This document shows positions 54,218 through 63,686 of a DNA stretch of 64,000 nucleotides, piece after piece. Location of the stretch: contig CAMLGZ010000012.1 in the NCBI GenBank assembly GCA_946479745.1, positions 1-64,000 on the forward strand. Direction: 5' to 3'. A program made the translations under genes and the position numbers. The stretch is from an uncultured Pseudoxanthomonas sp. (GTDB lineage Bacteria > Pseudomonadota > Gammaproteobacteria > Xanthomonadales > Xanthomonadaceae). Every line of letters begins with the position of its first letter. Positions within the stretch are counted from its first letter, which is position 1. Under the pieces are notes generated by a model. That model worked only from the letters and a program-made list of their open reading frames with translations, was not told the DNA's origin and did no database searches.

Positions 54218-56323
54218 TCAGCGAACCGGCATCCCGGGTTCGGCAGTATCGTCTGCGTCCAGCAGCGCCAAAGCGCCGCCGTCGAAGCCTGCCGACAGGA
54301 TCATGCCTTCGCTGGTGCCGAAGCGCATCTTGCGCGGCGCCAGGTTGGCGATGAACACGACTTTGCGGCCAACCAGTTTTTCCGGCTCGCCGTAGCTGGC
54401 GCGGATGCCCGAGAAGATCTGCCGCTGGCCGAGATCGCCGGCATCCAATTGGAAGCGCAGCAGCTTGTCCGAACCTTCGACGAGCTCGCAGGCAAGCACC
54501 TTGCCGATGCGCAGATCCAGCTTGGAGAAGTCGTCGATGGAGATGGCATTGTTTTCGTTGCCCGCCGTAGGAGCGACATGAGTCGCGACCGAATCTTTGG
54601 CGGACGCATTCGCGCTCGCGACTGACGTTTTCGCGACTGCCGTCGCTCCTACGGCCGCGGGTGCGGGCGCACCCATCGTGTCCTTCGAGGCCTCGGTCAT
54701 GGCGTCTATCTTCTTTGGATCGATACGGGTGAACAGCGGAACGTAAGGTTTGACCGCATGCGCCAGCAGCGGCGCATCCAGATCCTGCCACGCGTATATC
54801 GGAGCGGCGAGGAATTCCTCCGCCTGGACCGAAGTCTGCGGCAGGATCGGCTTCAATGCGGCGACCAGCACGCGGAACAGGTTCAGGCCCTGCGTGCACA
54901 CCGCTTGCAGTTCCGCATCGGCGCCGTCCTGCTTGGCGATGACCCAGGGTTTCTTGTCGTCGATATAGCGGTTGGCTTCATCGGCCAGCGCCATGGTCTG
55001 GCGGATCGCGCCTGCGGGATCGTTGCGTTCGTAGGCCTCGCGGATAGGCGCCAGCGCGGCCACGAAGCGCGCGTACATCGCCGCGTCGGGCAAAGTCCCC
55101 GCCAGTCGGCCGCCGAAGCGCTTCTCGATGAAACCCGCGCAGCGGCTGGCCAGGTTGACGAACTTGCCGACCAGATCGGCATTCACGCGCGCGATGAAGT
55201 CGCCCAGGTTCAGATCAAGGTCGTCCACGCCACCCGAGGACTTGGCAGCGTAGTAGTAGCGCAATGCTTCGGGCTCCAGATCTGCGTCCAGATAAGTCCT
55301 GGCCATTACGAAAGTTCCGCGCGACTTGGACATCTTGGCGCCGTCCACAGTCAGATAGCCGTTGACGTGCAGCCGCGTCGGCGCGCGGAAGCCCACGCCC
55401 TTCAGCACCGCCGGCCAGAACAGGCCGTGGAAGTTGACGATGTCCTTGCCGATGAAATGGTGCAGTTCGGTTTCGGTGCCGGCGATCAGATGCGATTCGA
55501 AATCGATGCCGTTGCGCGCGCATAGATTGCGGAAACTGCTCAGGTAACCGATCGGCGCATCCAGCCAGACGTAGAAATACTTGCCGGGTGCGCCCGGAAT
55601 TTCGAAACCGAAATACGGTGCGTCGCGCGAGATGTCCCAGGCGCGCAATCCGCCCTCGGCATCCAGCCATTCCACCAGCTTCGCCTTGACGCCGGGCAGG
55701 GCGACATCGCCGGCCATCCACTCGCGCAGGAACGCTTGGAAGCGGCCGACTTCGAAAAAATAGTGATCCGAATCTCGCAGCTCCGGGGTCGCGCCGGAGA
55801 GGACCGATTTCGGTTCCTTCAGGTCGGTTGGTGCATAGGTGGCGCCGCAGTTCTCGCAGTTGTCGCCGTACTGGTCGGGCGTGCCGCAGTTGGGGCAGAT
55901 GCCTTTGATGTAGCGGTCCGGCAGGAACATGCCTTTTTCAGGATCGAAGAACTGGGCCACGCTGCGGCGCGCGATGTGGCCGCCGGCTTCCAGCCGCCCA
56001 TAGAACGTCTCGGTGAGCTCGCGGTTGGCGGCTGAGTGGGTCGAATCGTAATGGTCGAAAGCCACGCCGAATGCCGCGAAATCGCGCTCGTGCGAGGCCT
56101 GCATGCCGGCGATGAAGGTTTCCGGGGTTACTCCGGCCTTTTCAGCGGCCAGCATGATCGGCGTGCCGTGGGTGTCGTCCGCGCACACGAACCAGGTGGT
56201 GTCGCCGCGCAGGCGCCGGGCACGCACCCAGATATCGGCCTGGATATAGCCGACCAGGTGGCCCAGGTGCAGAGGGCCGTTGGCATAGGGCAGGGCGGTG
56301 GTGACGAGAGCGGTGCGGGTCAT
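54218..56323 (-). CDS. metG: Methionyl-tRNA synthetase
   Basis: A 701-residue MetRS. The HIGH-like motif is [10 protein letters not shown] at 17-26, the zinc site [18 protein letters not shown], and the KMSKS loop [10 protein letters not shown] near 330. The anticodon domain follows. From about 588 comes the EMAP-II-like tRNA-binding dimerisation domain ([13 protein letters not shown]). Between them lies an Ala/Ser/Thr/Val-rich linker at about 540-587, partly coded by a REP pair. The ATG at 56323 matches the family start. Confidence 0.96.
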   Translation of the reverse strand: MTRTALVTTALPYANGPLHLGHLVGYIQADIWVRARRLRGDTTWFVCADDTHGTPIMLAAEKAGVTPETFIAGMQASHERDFAAFGVAFDHYDSTHSAANRELTETFYGRLEAGGHIARRSVAQFFDPEKGMFLPDRYIKGICPNCGTPDQYGDNCENCGATYAPTDLKEPKSVLSGATPELRDSDHYFFEVGRFQAFLREWMAGDVALPGVKAKLVEWLDAEGGLRAWDISRDAPYFGFEIPGAPGKYFYVWLDAPIGYLSSFRNLCARNGIDFESHLIAGTETELHHFIGKDIVNFHGLFWPAVLKGVGFRAPTRLHVNGYLTVDGAKMSKSRGTFVMARTYLDADLEPEALRYYYAAKSSGGVDDLDLNLGDFIARVNADLVGKFVNLASRCAGFIEKRFGGRLAGTLPDAAMYARFVAALAPIREAYERNDPAGAIRQTMALADEANRYIDDKKPWVIAKQDGADAELQAVCTQGLNLFRVLVAALKPILPQTSVQAEEFLAAPIYAWQDLDAPLLAHAVKPYVPLFTRIDPKKIDAMTEASKDTMGAPAPAAVGATAVAKTSVASANASAKDSVATHVAPTAGNENNAISIDDFSKLDLRIGKVLACELVEGSDKLLRFQLDAGDLGQRQIFSGIRASYGEPEKLVGRKVVFIANLAPRKMRFGTSEGMILSAGFDGGALALLDADDTAEPGMPVR
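54567..54652. repeat. REP pair inside metG linker
   Basis: Inverted arms at 54567-54588 and 54631-54652 each begin GTAGGAGCGAC and end AGTCGCGA, differing only in the central loop bases. This is the common GTAG-type REP of xanthomonads and relatives. Here the element lies in frame within metG and encodes part of the Ala-rich linker before the tRNA-binding domain (about residues 558-586). Confidence 0.88.
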
Positions 56324-56441
56324 GGGGTGAGGCGTGCGTAGGGCAGGCGATTATTGCATGCGCTGCAAACCGGCCTGCCCGAAAAGGTGCGGCCTGGCGG
56401 ACGGCGGGAGGAACAGGCCGCCTGCCTGTATCGGCGATCGT

Positions 56442-56879
56442 CTATTCGCGGATCCAGGTCTGCGCCCGACAGATGAAGGCGATACAGCCGGACATGTCCA
56501 GTTTCTTGCCGCCCGGGTGCAGTTCGATCTTCGATTTGTAGGTCTTGCCCTTGGCCGGATCCAGCACCGTACCGCCGGCCCAGTGGGTCGCGTCCTCGGC
56601 CTTGAGGTTCCACAGGATCACCATTCCCCTGATCGGCTTGTTCTTGTTGACGCCAGAACACTTGTCGCAAACCGGATTCGGGCCCGTGTCAGATCGCAGA
56701 ACCTCCACGACCTTGCCGGCCAGAGTGCCATTGGCAGCCTTGTAGATATCGACGATCGACTTCGGCTTTCCGGTCTCATCATCGATGGTTTTCCAGCGGC
56801 CAATGGGGCTGCTCTGGGCGAAGCTTGCCAAGGGAAGCGCCAGGAGCAATAAGAAGATGGACAGGCAGCGGAGAGGCAT
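56442..56879 (-). CDS. DUF2147 exported protein (copy 1)
   Basis: A 145-residue secreted protein of the DUF2147 family. A signal peptide (FLLLLALPLASFA) precedes GRWKTIDDETGKPKSIVDIY, the family's opening, and further Cys-containing segments (CDKCSG, GCIAFIC). The family is a small lipocalin-like beta barrel of unknown role. The ATG at 56879 is chosen because the upstream extension would start at TTG without a site. It is a paralogue of the next upstream gene. Confidence 0.82.
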   Translation of the reverse strand: MPLRCLSIFLLLLALPLASFAQSSPIGRWKTIDDETGKPKSIVDIYKAANGTLAGKVVEVLRSDTGPNPVCDKCSGVNKNKPIRGMVILWNLKAEDATHWAGGTVLDPAKGKTYKSKIELHPGGKKLDMSGCIAFICRAQTWIRE

Positions 56880-56976
56880 GGCGGATGATTCGGTCAAGGC
56901 ATGGGCCAATGGCTGTGGCTAAGATCGAAAACGACCCGGATCTACCGGGCCGTTCGTCCTTCCAGTCAGGCGGGCG

Positions 56977-57408
56977 TCAATGCTCGCGGGTCCATTCCTG
57001 GTGTTTGCAGATGAAGCCGAGGCAGCCGGAAACCTGCAGTTTGTTCGGCGACAGCAGCTCGCCCTTCGACTTGTAGGTCTTGCCGTTGGCGAGCTTGAGC
57101 ACGGTTCCGCCGCTGTAGCCGGCTCCGTCGCGCTTCAGTCCCCACAGGATCACCATGTCCTTCATCGGCTTGTTCTTGGCTGCGCCGGTGCATGCGCTGC
57201 ACGTGGCGTTCGGCGCGAACAGGGTTTCCACTACCTTGGCCGCGATGGTGCCGCCCTTGGCTTCGTACACATCCACGATCAGACGCGGCTTGCCGGTGTC
57301 TTCATCGTAGGTTTTCCAGCGTCCAACGGCCGGGTCGGCGGCCATGGCCGACATCGACAAGGCCAGCAAGGGCAGTGCCACCAGGGTGGCGATCAGTTTG
57401 TTGCGCAT
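56977..57408 (-). CDS. DUF2147 exported protein (copy 2)
   Basis: A 143-residue protein with a Sec signal peptide (ATLVALPLLALSMSAMA) and a DUF2147 domain: VGRWKTYDEDTGKPRLIVDVY, CSACTGAAKNKPMKDMVILWG, and GCLGFICKHQEWTRE at the end. Four Cys positions are shared with copy 1, suggesting disulfides in the periplasm. The two genes are a tandem duplication separated by 97 bases. Function is unknown. Confidence 0.83.
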   Translation of the reverse strand: MRNKLIATLVALPLLALSMSAMAADPAVGRWKTYDEDTGKPRLIVDVYEAKGGTIAAKVVETLFAPNATCSACTGAAKNKPMKDMVILWGLKRDGAGYSGGTVLKLANGKTYKSKGELLSPNKLQVSGCLGFICKHQEWTREH

Positions 57409-57573
57409 GTTCCCCTCCCAGGGATAGTGGATGTTCGGTCCGGAAATCGTTTCTGGTCATCCCGGTGCGTGGCCTTTATACCGCATCCGCTGGCGTATGG
57501 AGCAATGGCTTTGTTTTGTTCAGGATTGAAGGGAGGGAAGAACACTCATGCGGCTGGCCAGCGGCAATAAAAA

Positions 57574-57595
57574 AGCCCCGTCTCGCGACGGGGCT
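57574..57595 (-). terminator. Terminator of the TonB receptor gene
   Basis: A nine-base stem (57574-57582 with 57587-57595) and TCGC loop. Six A just before it on the plus strand become a T-run after the hairpin on the minus strand. It follows the receptor stop by 22 bases. Confidence 0.9.
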
Positions 57596-57617
57596 CCGGG
57601 TGAAGCATCAGCGTGAA

Positions 57618-60455
57618 CTATTCCTTCTTGCCGATGGCATAGCGCATCTCGAGATAGAACGAACGTCCATACACGTCGAAATTATAGGCGTTGTAGGGCG
57701 CGCCCGAGCTGCCGGGGAAGGTCACGTCGTACGGGGGCATCTTGTTGAACACGTTGTTGACCATGGCCGACAGCTCCAGGCCCGGCAACGCCTGGTAGGA
57801 CAGGCTCAGGTTGTAAAGCGTGGTCGAACCCAGCGTGTGCGCGCCGGCCGCGCCGTAGCCCGTGGTGGAGACATAGGCCCGGTTGTTGGGTGTCTTGTCC
57901 CGCCAGTTGGCGTAAGCCGTGGTGGCGAAGTTGCCAATACGCCACGTCAGCGACGCATCGGCCTTGCGCTTGGGATCGGAGCTCCAGTAAGGATCGTTCA
58001 GCAGGTCGATTTCCGCGTCTTCCGGGTACTGCTGATACTTGTGATCCAGCTTCTGGGTATAGCTGCTACGCAAGTCCAGATCGCCGAAACGCCCTATGTC
58101 CACGCCATAGTTCAGCGAGGCGGTCACAGCCTCCAACGTCTGGCGCGAGACATTGATCTTGGGCGTGTAGATTTCAGTGATATTGCCCGCTGCGTTGCGG
58201 GTAATCTGGGCGAACGCGTTCTGGCATAGCGGCGAATTGATGTCGTCGGTGCCGATGTTGCAGCGATATTCCTGCAACGTCAGGCCGTTGGCGCTCTGCT
58301 GCGTGACCTCGTCGCTGATGTCCCAGTTGTGATAGTCCACCGTCAACGACAAACGGTCGATCGGGGCCCACACCACGCCCGCACTCCAGACATCCGCATC
58401 GATCGGCCGGAGGTTCAGGTTGCCCGACTGGGTGCCGAAGTACTGGCGGGACGAGAGTGCGGCGGGGCAATTGTCGATTTGATCGGGCAGGAAGCCTGCC
58501 TCCGCGCACTGCGTGTAGTCGATCACCGAGCTATAGAAGCCGCTTTCGCCCTGATACAGGTCCGACAAGGTCGGCGCGCGGAACGCGGTGCCGTACTTGC
58601 CGCGAATCAGCAGGGATTCCATCGGACGGAACTCAAGACCAAGACTGTACGTGGGTTTGTCGATCGTCCTGCCGCTTGCCTTGTAGCTGTCGTAACGCCC
58701 GGAAGCGGTGACCGTCAACATATCCCAGACCGGCATGCGCAATTCGGTGGTAACAGCGTAACGGTCGCGGTCGCCGCCGCCGCTGACATCGGTCTGGCCC
58801 CAGATCGATCCGTCCAGGTAACCCGGGTCCGGATCGTACTGCCAATCCTGCTGGCCGAACTCCGCTACCACGGCCAGACCGGCATCGCCACCCGGCAGGG
58901 TGAACAGCGTCGAGTTGGTGACCTGGGCGCGCAGGGTGCTGTCCTTGGTCTTGGCGTGCGTAGTCGCGCGTCCGGTGAAGCTGGCAAAATCCTCAGGACT
59001 CATTACGGTATAGAAGGCCGCATAGTCAGGAGTGAAAACAGGGTAGGCGTTGTAGTAGGGATCGAGTCCTTGTTGCGGTCCGAGGACATGATCGATGAAG
59101 TACTGATCGACCAGGTCTGCAAAGCGCACGGAGCTCGTTGAATCCAACTTGTACTCCGCATGGGTAATGCCCACGTCGTAATCCCAAGCCGAACCGCCGA
59201 ACGAACCGTTGATGCCGAAGTTGACGCGGACCGCCTCGCTCTTGTCCTCACTCATCGTGTCGTTGAAGCCGCGGGGGCCCATTTCCTCGGGCGAGAACGT
59301 GCGCTGCAGGTTCAGCAGATCGTCCAGATTCGGATCGTAGTAATAACCGAAGTCCGCACCCGTGCCCCACCACGTGAAGTTGGAACCCACGTGATACTTG
59401 GTCCTCTCGTTGCTGTAGAGGACGTCTCCGTACAACTGCGTGTCGTCGTTGATATCGAAGGTGCCGTGCACATAGGCCTGGAACGCCTTCTTTTCATTCA
59501 ACAGGGTGCGGTATCCCACGGAATTGGGCGAACCGCAGTAAAACTCGTCACCGAATCCCGGACGCTGCTGCAAAGCCATGGTTCCGCCGAACTGGGACGC
59601 CACGTTTTCGCAGTTGTTGGGGTCCAGGAAGTGATAGCTGGTGAAGGGGCTGTAGATAAGATAATCGCGACCCACGAGCTGCGGCGTGTAGCCTTCGGTG
59701 TTGTAGTGGCTGGTCAGGTCGCGCTGGTAGGCCCAGATGGGATCTCTTTCTTCATACTGCAATCCGCCCAACACATTCAGCCTGCCATCCGCGTTCGAGA
59801 AGCCATTGGCGATGCTGAAGCGCGTGCTGGTGCCGCCGCCTTCCGTGTAATGGCCGCCGCGGATGCTGAAGGCCATTCCGTCCATCTGCTTCTTCAGGAT
59901 CACGTTGATCACGCCGGCGATGGCATCCGAACCGTAGATGGAGGATTGCCCGCCGGGCAGGATCTCGATGCGGTCGACAAGGTCGATCGGAATGCCGCTG
60001 ATGTTGTTGAAGGTGTCGCTGCCGTTGTAGAGCGCGGGATAGTTCGCCATCGGGCGACCGTCGATCAGGTACTTCACGTATCCCGGAGGCAGACCGAACA
60101 GGCTGACCGTCTCGGCACCCTGGGTGAACGAGGCAGAAGTCTGCGCACCCTGCACCGCGCCGGTGGCGAAAGAGGACTTTTGCAGCACTTCGGACACGGT
60201 GCTGAAACCTCGTGCCTTGATGTCTTCTGCGGTTATGACGGTGACTGGAACGAAGGTTTCCAGGTCGGTTTGCGGGATCAGCGAGCCGGTCACCACTATT
60301 TTTCCGAGATTCGTGGCTTCCGTCGTGTTGCTTTGCGGGCTGCTTTCTTCTGTGTCCTGAGCAAGCGCACTGGCTGCTGCGGGCATCAGGATCGCTGCGA
60401 GCATCGCAGCGGTGAGACGGCTTCTTTTCAAGACTGCGGGTTTGCGCACTGACAT
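57618..60455 (-). CDS. TonB-dependent outer-membrane receptor
   Basis: A 945-residue TonB-dependent receptor. A signal peptide ends near SALAQ at about 33. The plug domain spans roughly 50-185 (IVVTGSLIPQTDLETFVPVT, VEILPGG-like RIEILPGGQSSIYGSDAIAGV). A 22-strand barrel follows and ends with YLEMRYAIGKKE. It belongs to the SusC-unrelated, large-loop group common in Xanthomonadaceae for carbohydrates or peptides. The ligand is unknown. An AGGA site precedes the ATG. A terminator follows the gene. Confidence 0.92.
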   Translation of the reverse strand: MSVRKPAVLKRSRLTAAMLAAILMPAAASALAQDTEESSPQSNTTEATNLGKIVVTGSLIPQTDLETFVPVTVITAEDIKARGFSTVSEVLQKSSFATGAVQGAQTSASFTQGAETVSLFGLPPGYVKYLIDGRPMANYPALYNGSDTFNNISGIPIDLVDRIEILPGGQSSIYGSDAIAGVINVILKKQMDGMAFSIRGGHYTEGGGTSTRFSIANGFSNADGRLNVLGGLQYEERDPIWAYQRDLTSHYNTEGYTPQLVGRDYLIYSPFTSYHFLDPNNCENVASQFGGTMALQQRPGFGDEFYCGSPNSVGYRTLLNEKKAFQAYVHGTFDINDDTQLYGDVLYSNERTKYHVGSNFTWWGTGADFGYYYDPNLDDLLNLQRTFSPEEMGPRGFNDTMSEDKSEAVRVNFGINGSFGGSAWDYDVGITHAEYKLDSTSSVRFADLVDQYFIDHVLGPQQGLDPYYNAYPVFTPDYAAFYTVMSPEDFASFTGRATTHAKTKDSTLRAQVTNSTLFTLPGGDAGLAVVAEFGQQDWQYDPDPGYLDGSIWGQTDVSGGGDRDRYAVTTELRMPVWDMLTVTASGRYDSYKASGRTIDKPTYSLGLEFRPMESLLIRGKYGTAFRAPTLSDLYQGESGFYSSVIDYTQCAEAGFLPDQIDNCPAALSSRQYFGTQSGNLNLRPIDADVWSAGVVWAPIDRLSLTVDYHNWDISDEVTQQSANGLTLQEYRCNIGTDDINSPLCQNAFAQITRNAAGNITEIYTPKINVSRQTLEAVTASLNYGVDIGRFGDLDLRSSYTQKLDHKYQQYPEDAEIDLLNDPYWSSDPKRKADASLTWRIGNFATTAYANWRDKTPNNRAYVSTTGYGAAGAHTLGSTTLYNLSLSYQALPGLELSAMVNNVFNKMPPYDVTFPGSSGAPYNAYNFDVYGRSFYLEMRYAIGKKE

Positions 60456-61072
60456 GGTGTGGAATCCTCAGCTGATCCAAAAAAAACGGCCTTCACCGGC
60501 AGAATCCTTCCTGCCTGAGCCGTAACTTCTATTTCCCCTTTGGGTCAAACTTAACATGCAGTTAACGCTATAACAAATTTTGCAATGGATATGACCAATC
60601 CATGTGATATGTGACGCCTCTTTCAGAATAAAAGCCATTTAAAAACAGTAGCTTATTTGACAATGTTCGGGGATGGATCATTGAATACACCACTTGGGTC
60701 CGTGCCCGGGCATCTCCCCCATATCGGATTGGATTTTGGATTCGCTACGGAAATGGGCGGCGGCGTTGCTGTGGCCTGCGGTGATCGGCGTGTGTCTATC
60801 CGGAACATCGTCGGCTGGGAAATAGAAGGAGTACAGCACCGAATAGGATCAGCCTGTCAGCTGCATGCTGGTGATAGGGGTGATCCACAACACACCTGCC
60901 AGATCGTCTCCATCCCACAGATGGGCCGGTGCTAAATGAACCCGTCATGGATCCAGAATTGAGATCTACCTACCAGTTAAGCAGTGAAACGGCAACTTGG
61001 ATTCTTTTGAACGATTGCGACTCCGTTTCAGGAGCCGCAATCATCTACAGCCTAAAGCTCACTGCCGAATTC
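60456..61072. other. Gene-poor AT-richer region
   Basis: About 600 bases without a convincing gene. The first 200 bases (60480-60660) are markedly AT-rich for this genome and should hold the promoter of the TonB receptor on the minus strand. The rest has a 92-codon plus-strand frame (60657-60935) and broken minus-strand frames with no family resemblance. It may contain a decayed gene. Confidence 0.5.
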
Positions 61073-61303
61073 CTATTCGTCAATACTGGCTTCAGGTATG
61101 TACTGGACCCATGTGGAAACAACTACGCAAGCACCAGATTCGGAGTCGCATCGTTTAGTTTGACAGTTGCTGTAGCCCCCACCAATAGGTGTGCATGAGT
61201 CCGAATATGTGACAGTTGCGTTCGCCTCAGGGGAGAACGTCATGGTTCCAATGAAAGCTATTGCTGATACAAGAATTCCAGAAGCAAGGGTTGCGATCTT
61301 CAT
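61073..61303 (-). CDS. Small secreted four-cysteine protein
   Basis: A 76-residue protein I do not recognise. A clear Sec signal peptide (residues 1-29, ending SPEANA) leaves a mature part of 47 residues with four Cys at 37, 47, 52 and 59, spaced as two possible disulfides. The C-terminus is acidic (EASIDE). The ATG at 61303 is chosen because AAGGA lies seven bases upstream; an ATG two codons earlier is too close to it. An inverted repeat lies 40 bases upstream. No gene for processing, immunity or transport adjoins. Confidence 0.6.
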   Translation of the reverse strand: MKIATLASGILVSAIAFIGTMTFSPEANATVTYSDSCTPIGGGYSNCQTKRCDSESGACVVVSTWVQYIPEASIDE

Positions 61304-61342
61304 TGACATATCCTTATCGTTTCATTGAATTTAAGACCAAAG

Positions 61343-61362
61343 ATGCAAGCTCTTGCTTGCAT
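61343..61362. promoter_or_regulatory. Inverted repeat upstream of small secreted protein
   Basis: ATGCAAGC at 61343-61350 and GCTTGCAT at 61355-61362 are perfect reverse complements with a TCTT loop. It lies 40 bases before the ATG at 61303, in AT-rich sequence, so it could be an operator or a leader hairpin. Confidence 0.5.
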
Positions 61363-61494
61363 TCTGAGGCTATCACGCAAATTACAGGATATGAAAGTAC
61401 ATGTTCCAGGCTGGTGTGGAAAATCCGAAAGTCTGTAATGAGCGTTCTGCAGTGGTTGTACGCAAAACTTCAAGCAGGGGATGATCGAAAAAAA

Positions 61495-61511
61495 CCCGGC
61501 CAATGGCCGGG
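61495..61511 (-). terminator. Terminator of the S9 peptidase gene
   Basis: A seven-bp GC-only stem (61495-61501 with 61505-61511) and AAT loop. Seven A precede it on the plus strand, so a T-run follows it on the minus strand. It lies 40 bases past the peptidase stop. Confidence 0.88.
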
Positions 61512-61550
61512 CTGATAAGTTCGCTATTCATCAACAGGCAGCGTTGATGT

Positions 61551-63545
61551 CTATTTGGCTTGAGTGCTGGTCGCGCCAGTTCCGCCAATATGCCGTGAGA
61601 AGAAGTTCAGCATCTCGGTGTACAGTTTCAAGTTGTTTTCTTCCTTGTAGAAGCCGTGCATTTCGCCGGACTGGATGATCATGCCCTCCGGCGAATTGCC
61701 GGTTGCGGTCAACGCTCTGTTCATTGCTTCGGTTTGTTCGGGTACTGCGCGCACATCGCGCGCACCGGCAGCCAGGTAGACGGGGATCTTGATGTTCTTC
61801 GCCAAGCTGGTGGGCGAGTCGGCACGCTGCTGGGCTTTGTCGGTTCCCAGCGTGCGACGCAGGTACCGCAAACCGGATTCGCGCTGCGGAATATCGCCTT
61901 TTTCGAACATCATCTCCATGTCATACACGCCTACGTAGCCGAATGCGCACTTGAACAGGTCTGGCTCGCGGGCCGGCGCCATCAGCGACGAATAACCGCC
62001 GAAACTGCCGCCATAGATGCAGATGCGATCCTTGTCGGCATAGCCTTGCTTGATGGCCCAATGCGTCGCGTCCAGGATGTCGTTCTGGATGCCCTGGCCC
62101 CATTGTTTATGGCCCGCATCCTGGAACGCCTTGCCATAACCGCCGGATCCGCGGAAATTGACCTGCAGCACCAGATAGCCGCGGTTGGCGAACATTTGGG
62201 TTTCCGAGTTGAAGCCCCAATCGTCGCGCGGACCGATCGGACCGCCGTGGGGATTCACTATCAGCGGCAGATTCTTGCCATTCGAACCGTGCGGAATGGT
62301 CAGGTAGCCATAGATCTGCTTGCCGTCGCGTGAGGTAAACGAGAACGGCTTGACCGACGCCATCTTGTTCTTGTCCAGCCACTGCCGGCCCTGCATCAGG
62401 AAGCGTGCCTTGCCCGTATCGCGGTCGTACAAATACAGCTCGCCCGGGTTGTTGTCGGCGTATACGGACACGACGATCTGTTTGCCATCCTGCGTGAAGC
62501 TTGAGAAATCCACCATCTGCCCGGGGAAGGCGGCGGCCAGCGACGCATACAACTCCGCATCCGGGTGCGATTCATCGATCAGTTTAACGTTGGGCGCACC
62601 CGCCTCCGTGGCGACTGCAATCAGGCGCTGCTGGTCGGTGGACCAGATCATGTTGGAAATGTCGGCTACTTTGTCCTGGAACAACAGCTTGAATTCACCC
62701 GTCGTGGTATCGAGCGTACCGATTGCCGCCGGATTCCTGCCGTCGCTCTGCCGCGCGTAAACCGTGCCGTCCGGGGCTGTGCGCTCTACCGACAGGTGCT
62801 TGCCGTCGGTTTTCGACGCACTGATCAGCGTCCATTTGCCGGAATCGTCACGACGATACAGTTCGGAGCGTTCGTCGTACTCTCCATCCTCGTCCTTGCT
62901 GGACGAACATACTGCGAAACGGGGCTGCTTGGCAGCATCCAGTGCGATCCCGCAGTTTTCTTTCGGCGCACGCGCCAGAGACTTGCGTCGGCCGCTGACG
63001 GTGTCCATCAATACTACTTCCGTTCCGGATCCTTCTGAAGACCGCGGATAATCGACTTCCATGACTACATTCAAAGCGTCGTCTTTCAGCGTATCGAGTA
63101 ACGTGAAACGCTCATTCCCCACGGTTTTTCCGCTTTGGGTCGCGTCACGCGTGCCGTAGAAGATCAATGGACGTGGTTGCGTTCCGTCGGCATTGACCGC
63201 GAACCATTCGCCGGTGCCGAACGGCTGTTCATACTTGCCGAGCTTGCGAATGGCATTGAACATGAGGCGATTGGGGCTGGTCCAATAAAAACTGCCTACG
63301 CTCTTCTTATCTGGAAGCTGATTGAGCTTGACTACCTTGAGGTCACTGGTGCGCAGCACCGTCAATATGTCCTGATCGCCACGATCCACCGTCATTGCAA
63401 GGTACTCGCCGTTGGGCGATATCTTTACGCTGCTGTAGGTGGAATGCCTGACGAAATCCTCGATTGGGATCAGGGCTGGCGCTGCTATGGCGCTGGATGC
63501 CAGCAGCGTAGTCATGCTGAGAAGTGATGCGCAAACAAACTTCAT
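61551..63545 (-). CDS. Secreted S9 prolyl-oligopeptidase family peptidase
   Basis: A 664-residue exported serine peptidase of family S9. The ATG at 63545 has GGAGG upstream and starts a signal peptide (MTTLLASSAIAA). The N-terminal part to about 400 is a beta-propeller that gates access. The catalytic domain has PHGGPIGPRDDWGF, VNFRGSGGYGKAF, nucleophile Ser in YGGSFGGYSSL near 513, Asp in AAGARDVRAVP and His in GEMHGFYKE. It cleaves short peptides in the periplasm. It lies between two TonB receptor genes, a layout common in xanthomonads for peptide uptake. Confidence 0.92.
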   Translation of the reverse strand: MKFVCASLLSMTTLLASSAIAAPALIPIEDFVRHSTYSSVKISPNGEYLAMTVDRGDQDILTVLRTSDLKVVKLNQLPDKKSVGSFYWTSPNRLMFNAIRKLGKYEQPFGTGEWFAVNADGTQPRPLIFYGTRDATQSGKTVGNERFTLLDTLKDDALNVVMEVDYPRSSEGSGTEVVLMDTVSGRRKSLARAPKENCGIALDAAKQPRFAVCSSSKDEDGEYDERSELYRRDDSGKWTLISASKTDGKHLSVERTAPDGTVYARQSDGRNPAAIGTLDTTTGEFKLLFQDKVADISNMIWSTDQQRLIAVATEAGAPNVKLIDESHPDAELYASLAAAFPGQMVDFSSFTQDGKQIVVSVYADNNPGELYLYDRDTGKARFLMQGRQWLDKNKMASVKPFSFTSRDGKQIYGYLTIPHGSNGKNLPLIVNPHGGPIGPRDDWGFNSETQMFANRGYLVLQVNFRGSGGYGKAFQDAGHKQWGQGIQNDILDATHWAIKQGYADKDRICIYGGSFGGYSSLMAPAREPDLFKCAFGYVGVYDMEMMFEKGDIPQRESGLRYLRRTLGTDKAQQRADSPTSLAKNIKIPVYLAAGARDVRAVPEQTEAMNRALTATGNSPEGMIIQSGEMHGFYKEENNLKLYTEMLNFFSRHIGGTGATSTQAK

Positions 63546-63637
63546 AAATTCCTCCACTGGAATGCTATGACAGAGTTGCAGGCCTAAGTGTGGCCAACTT
63601 GATCGGTAGGCTCTGTTCGCCATCGCGACAGGCAAAA

Positions 63638-63661
63638 AGAGCCCGGCCAAGGCCGGGCTCT
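63638..63661 (-). terminator. Terminator of the second TonB receptor gene
   Basis: An 11-bp stem (63638-63648 with 63651-63661) with a two-base loop. The A-run before it on the plus strand becomes a T-run on the minus strand. It follows the receptor stop by 25 bases. Confidence 0.88.
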
Positions 63662-63686
63662 CGTTACTTCGTACTGCAAGCGCGAT

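Noticed and set aside
60657..60935. Plus-strand 92-codon frame as a gene
   Set aside because: No ribosome-binding site, no domain and no signal sequence; it may be part of a decayed region.
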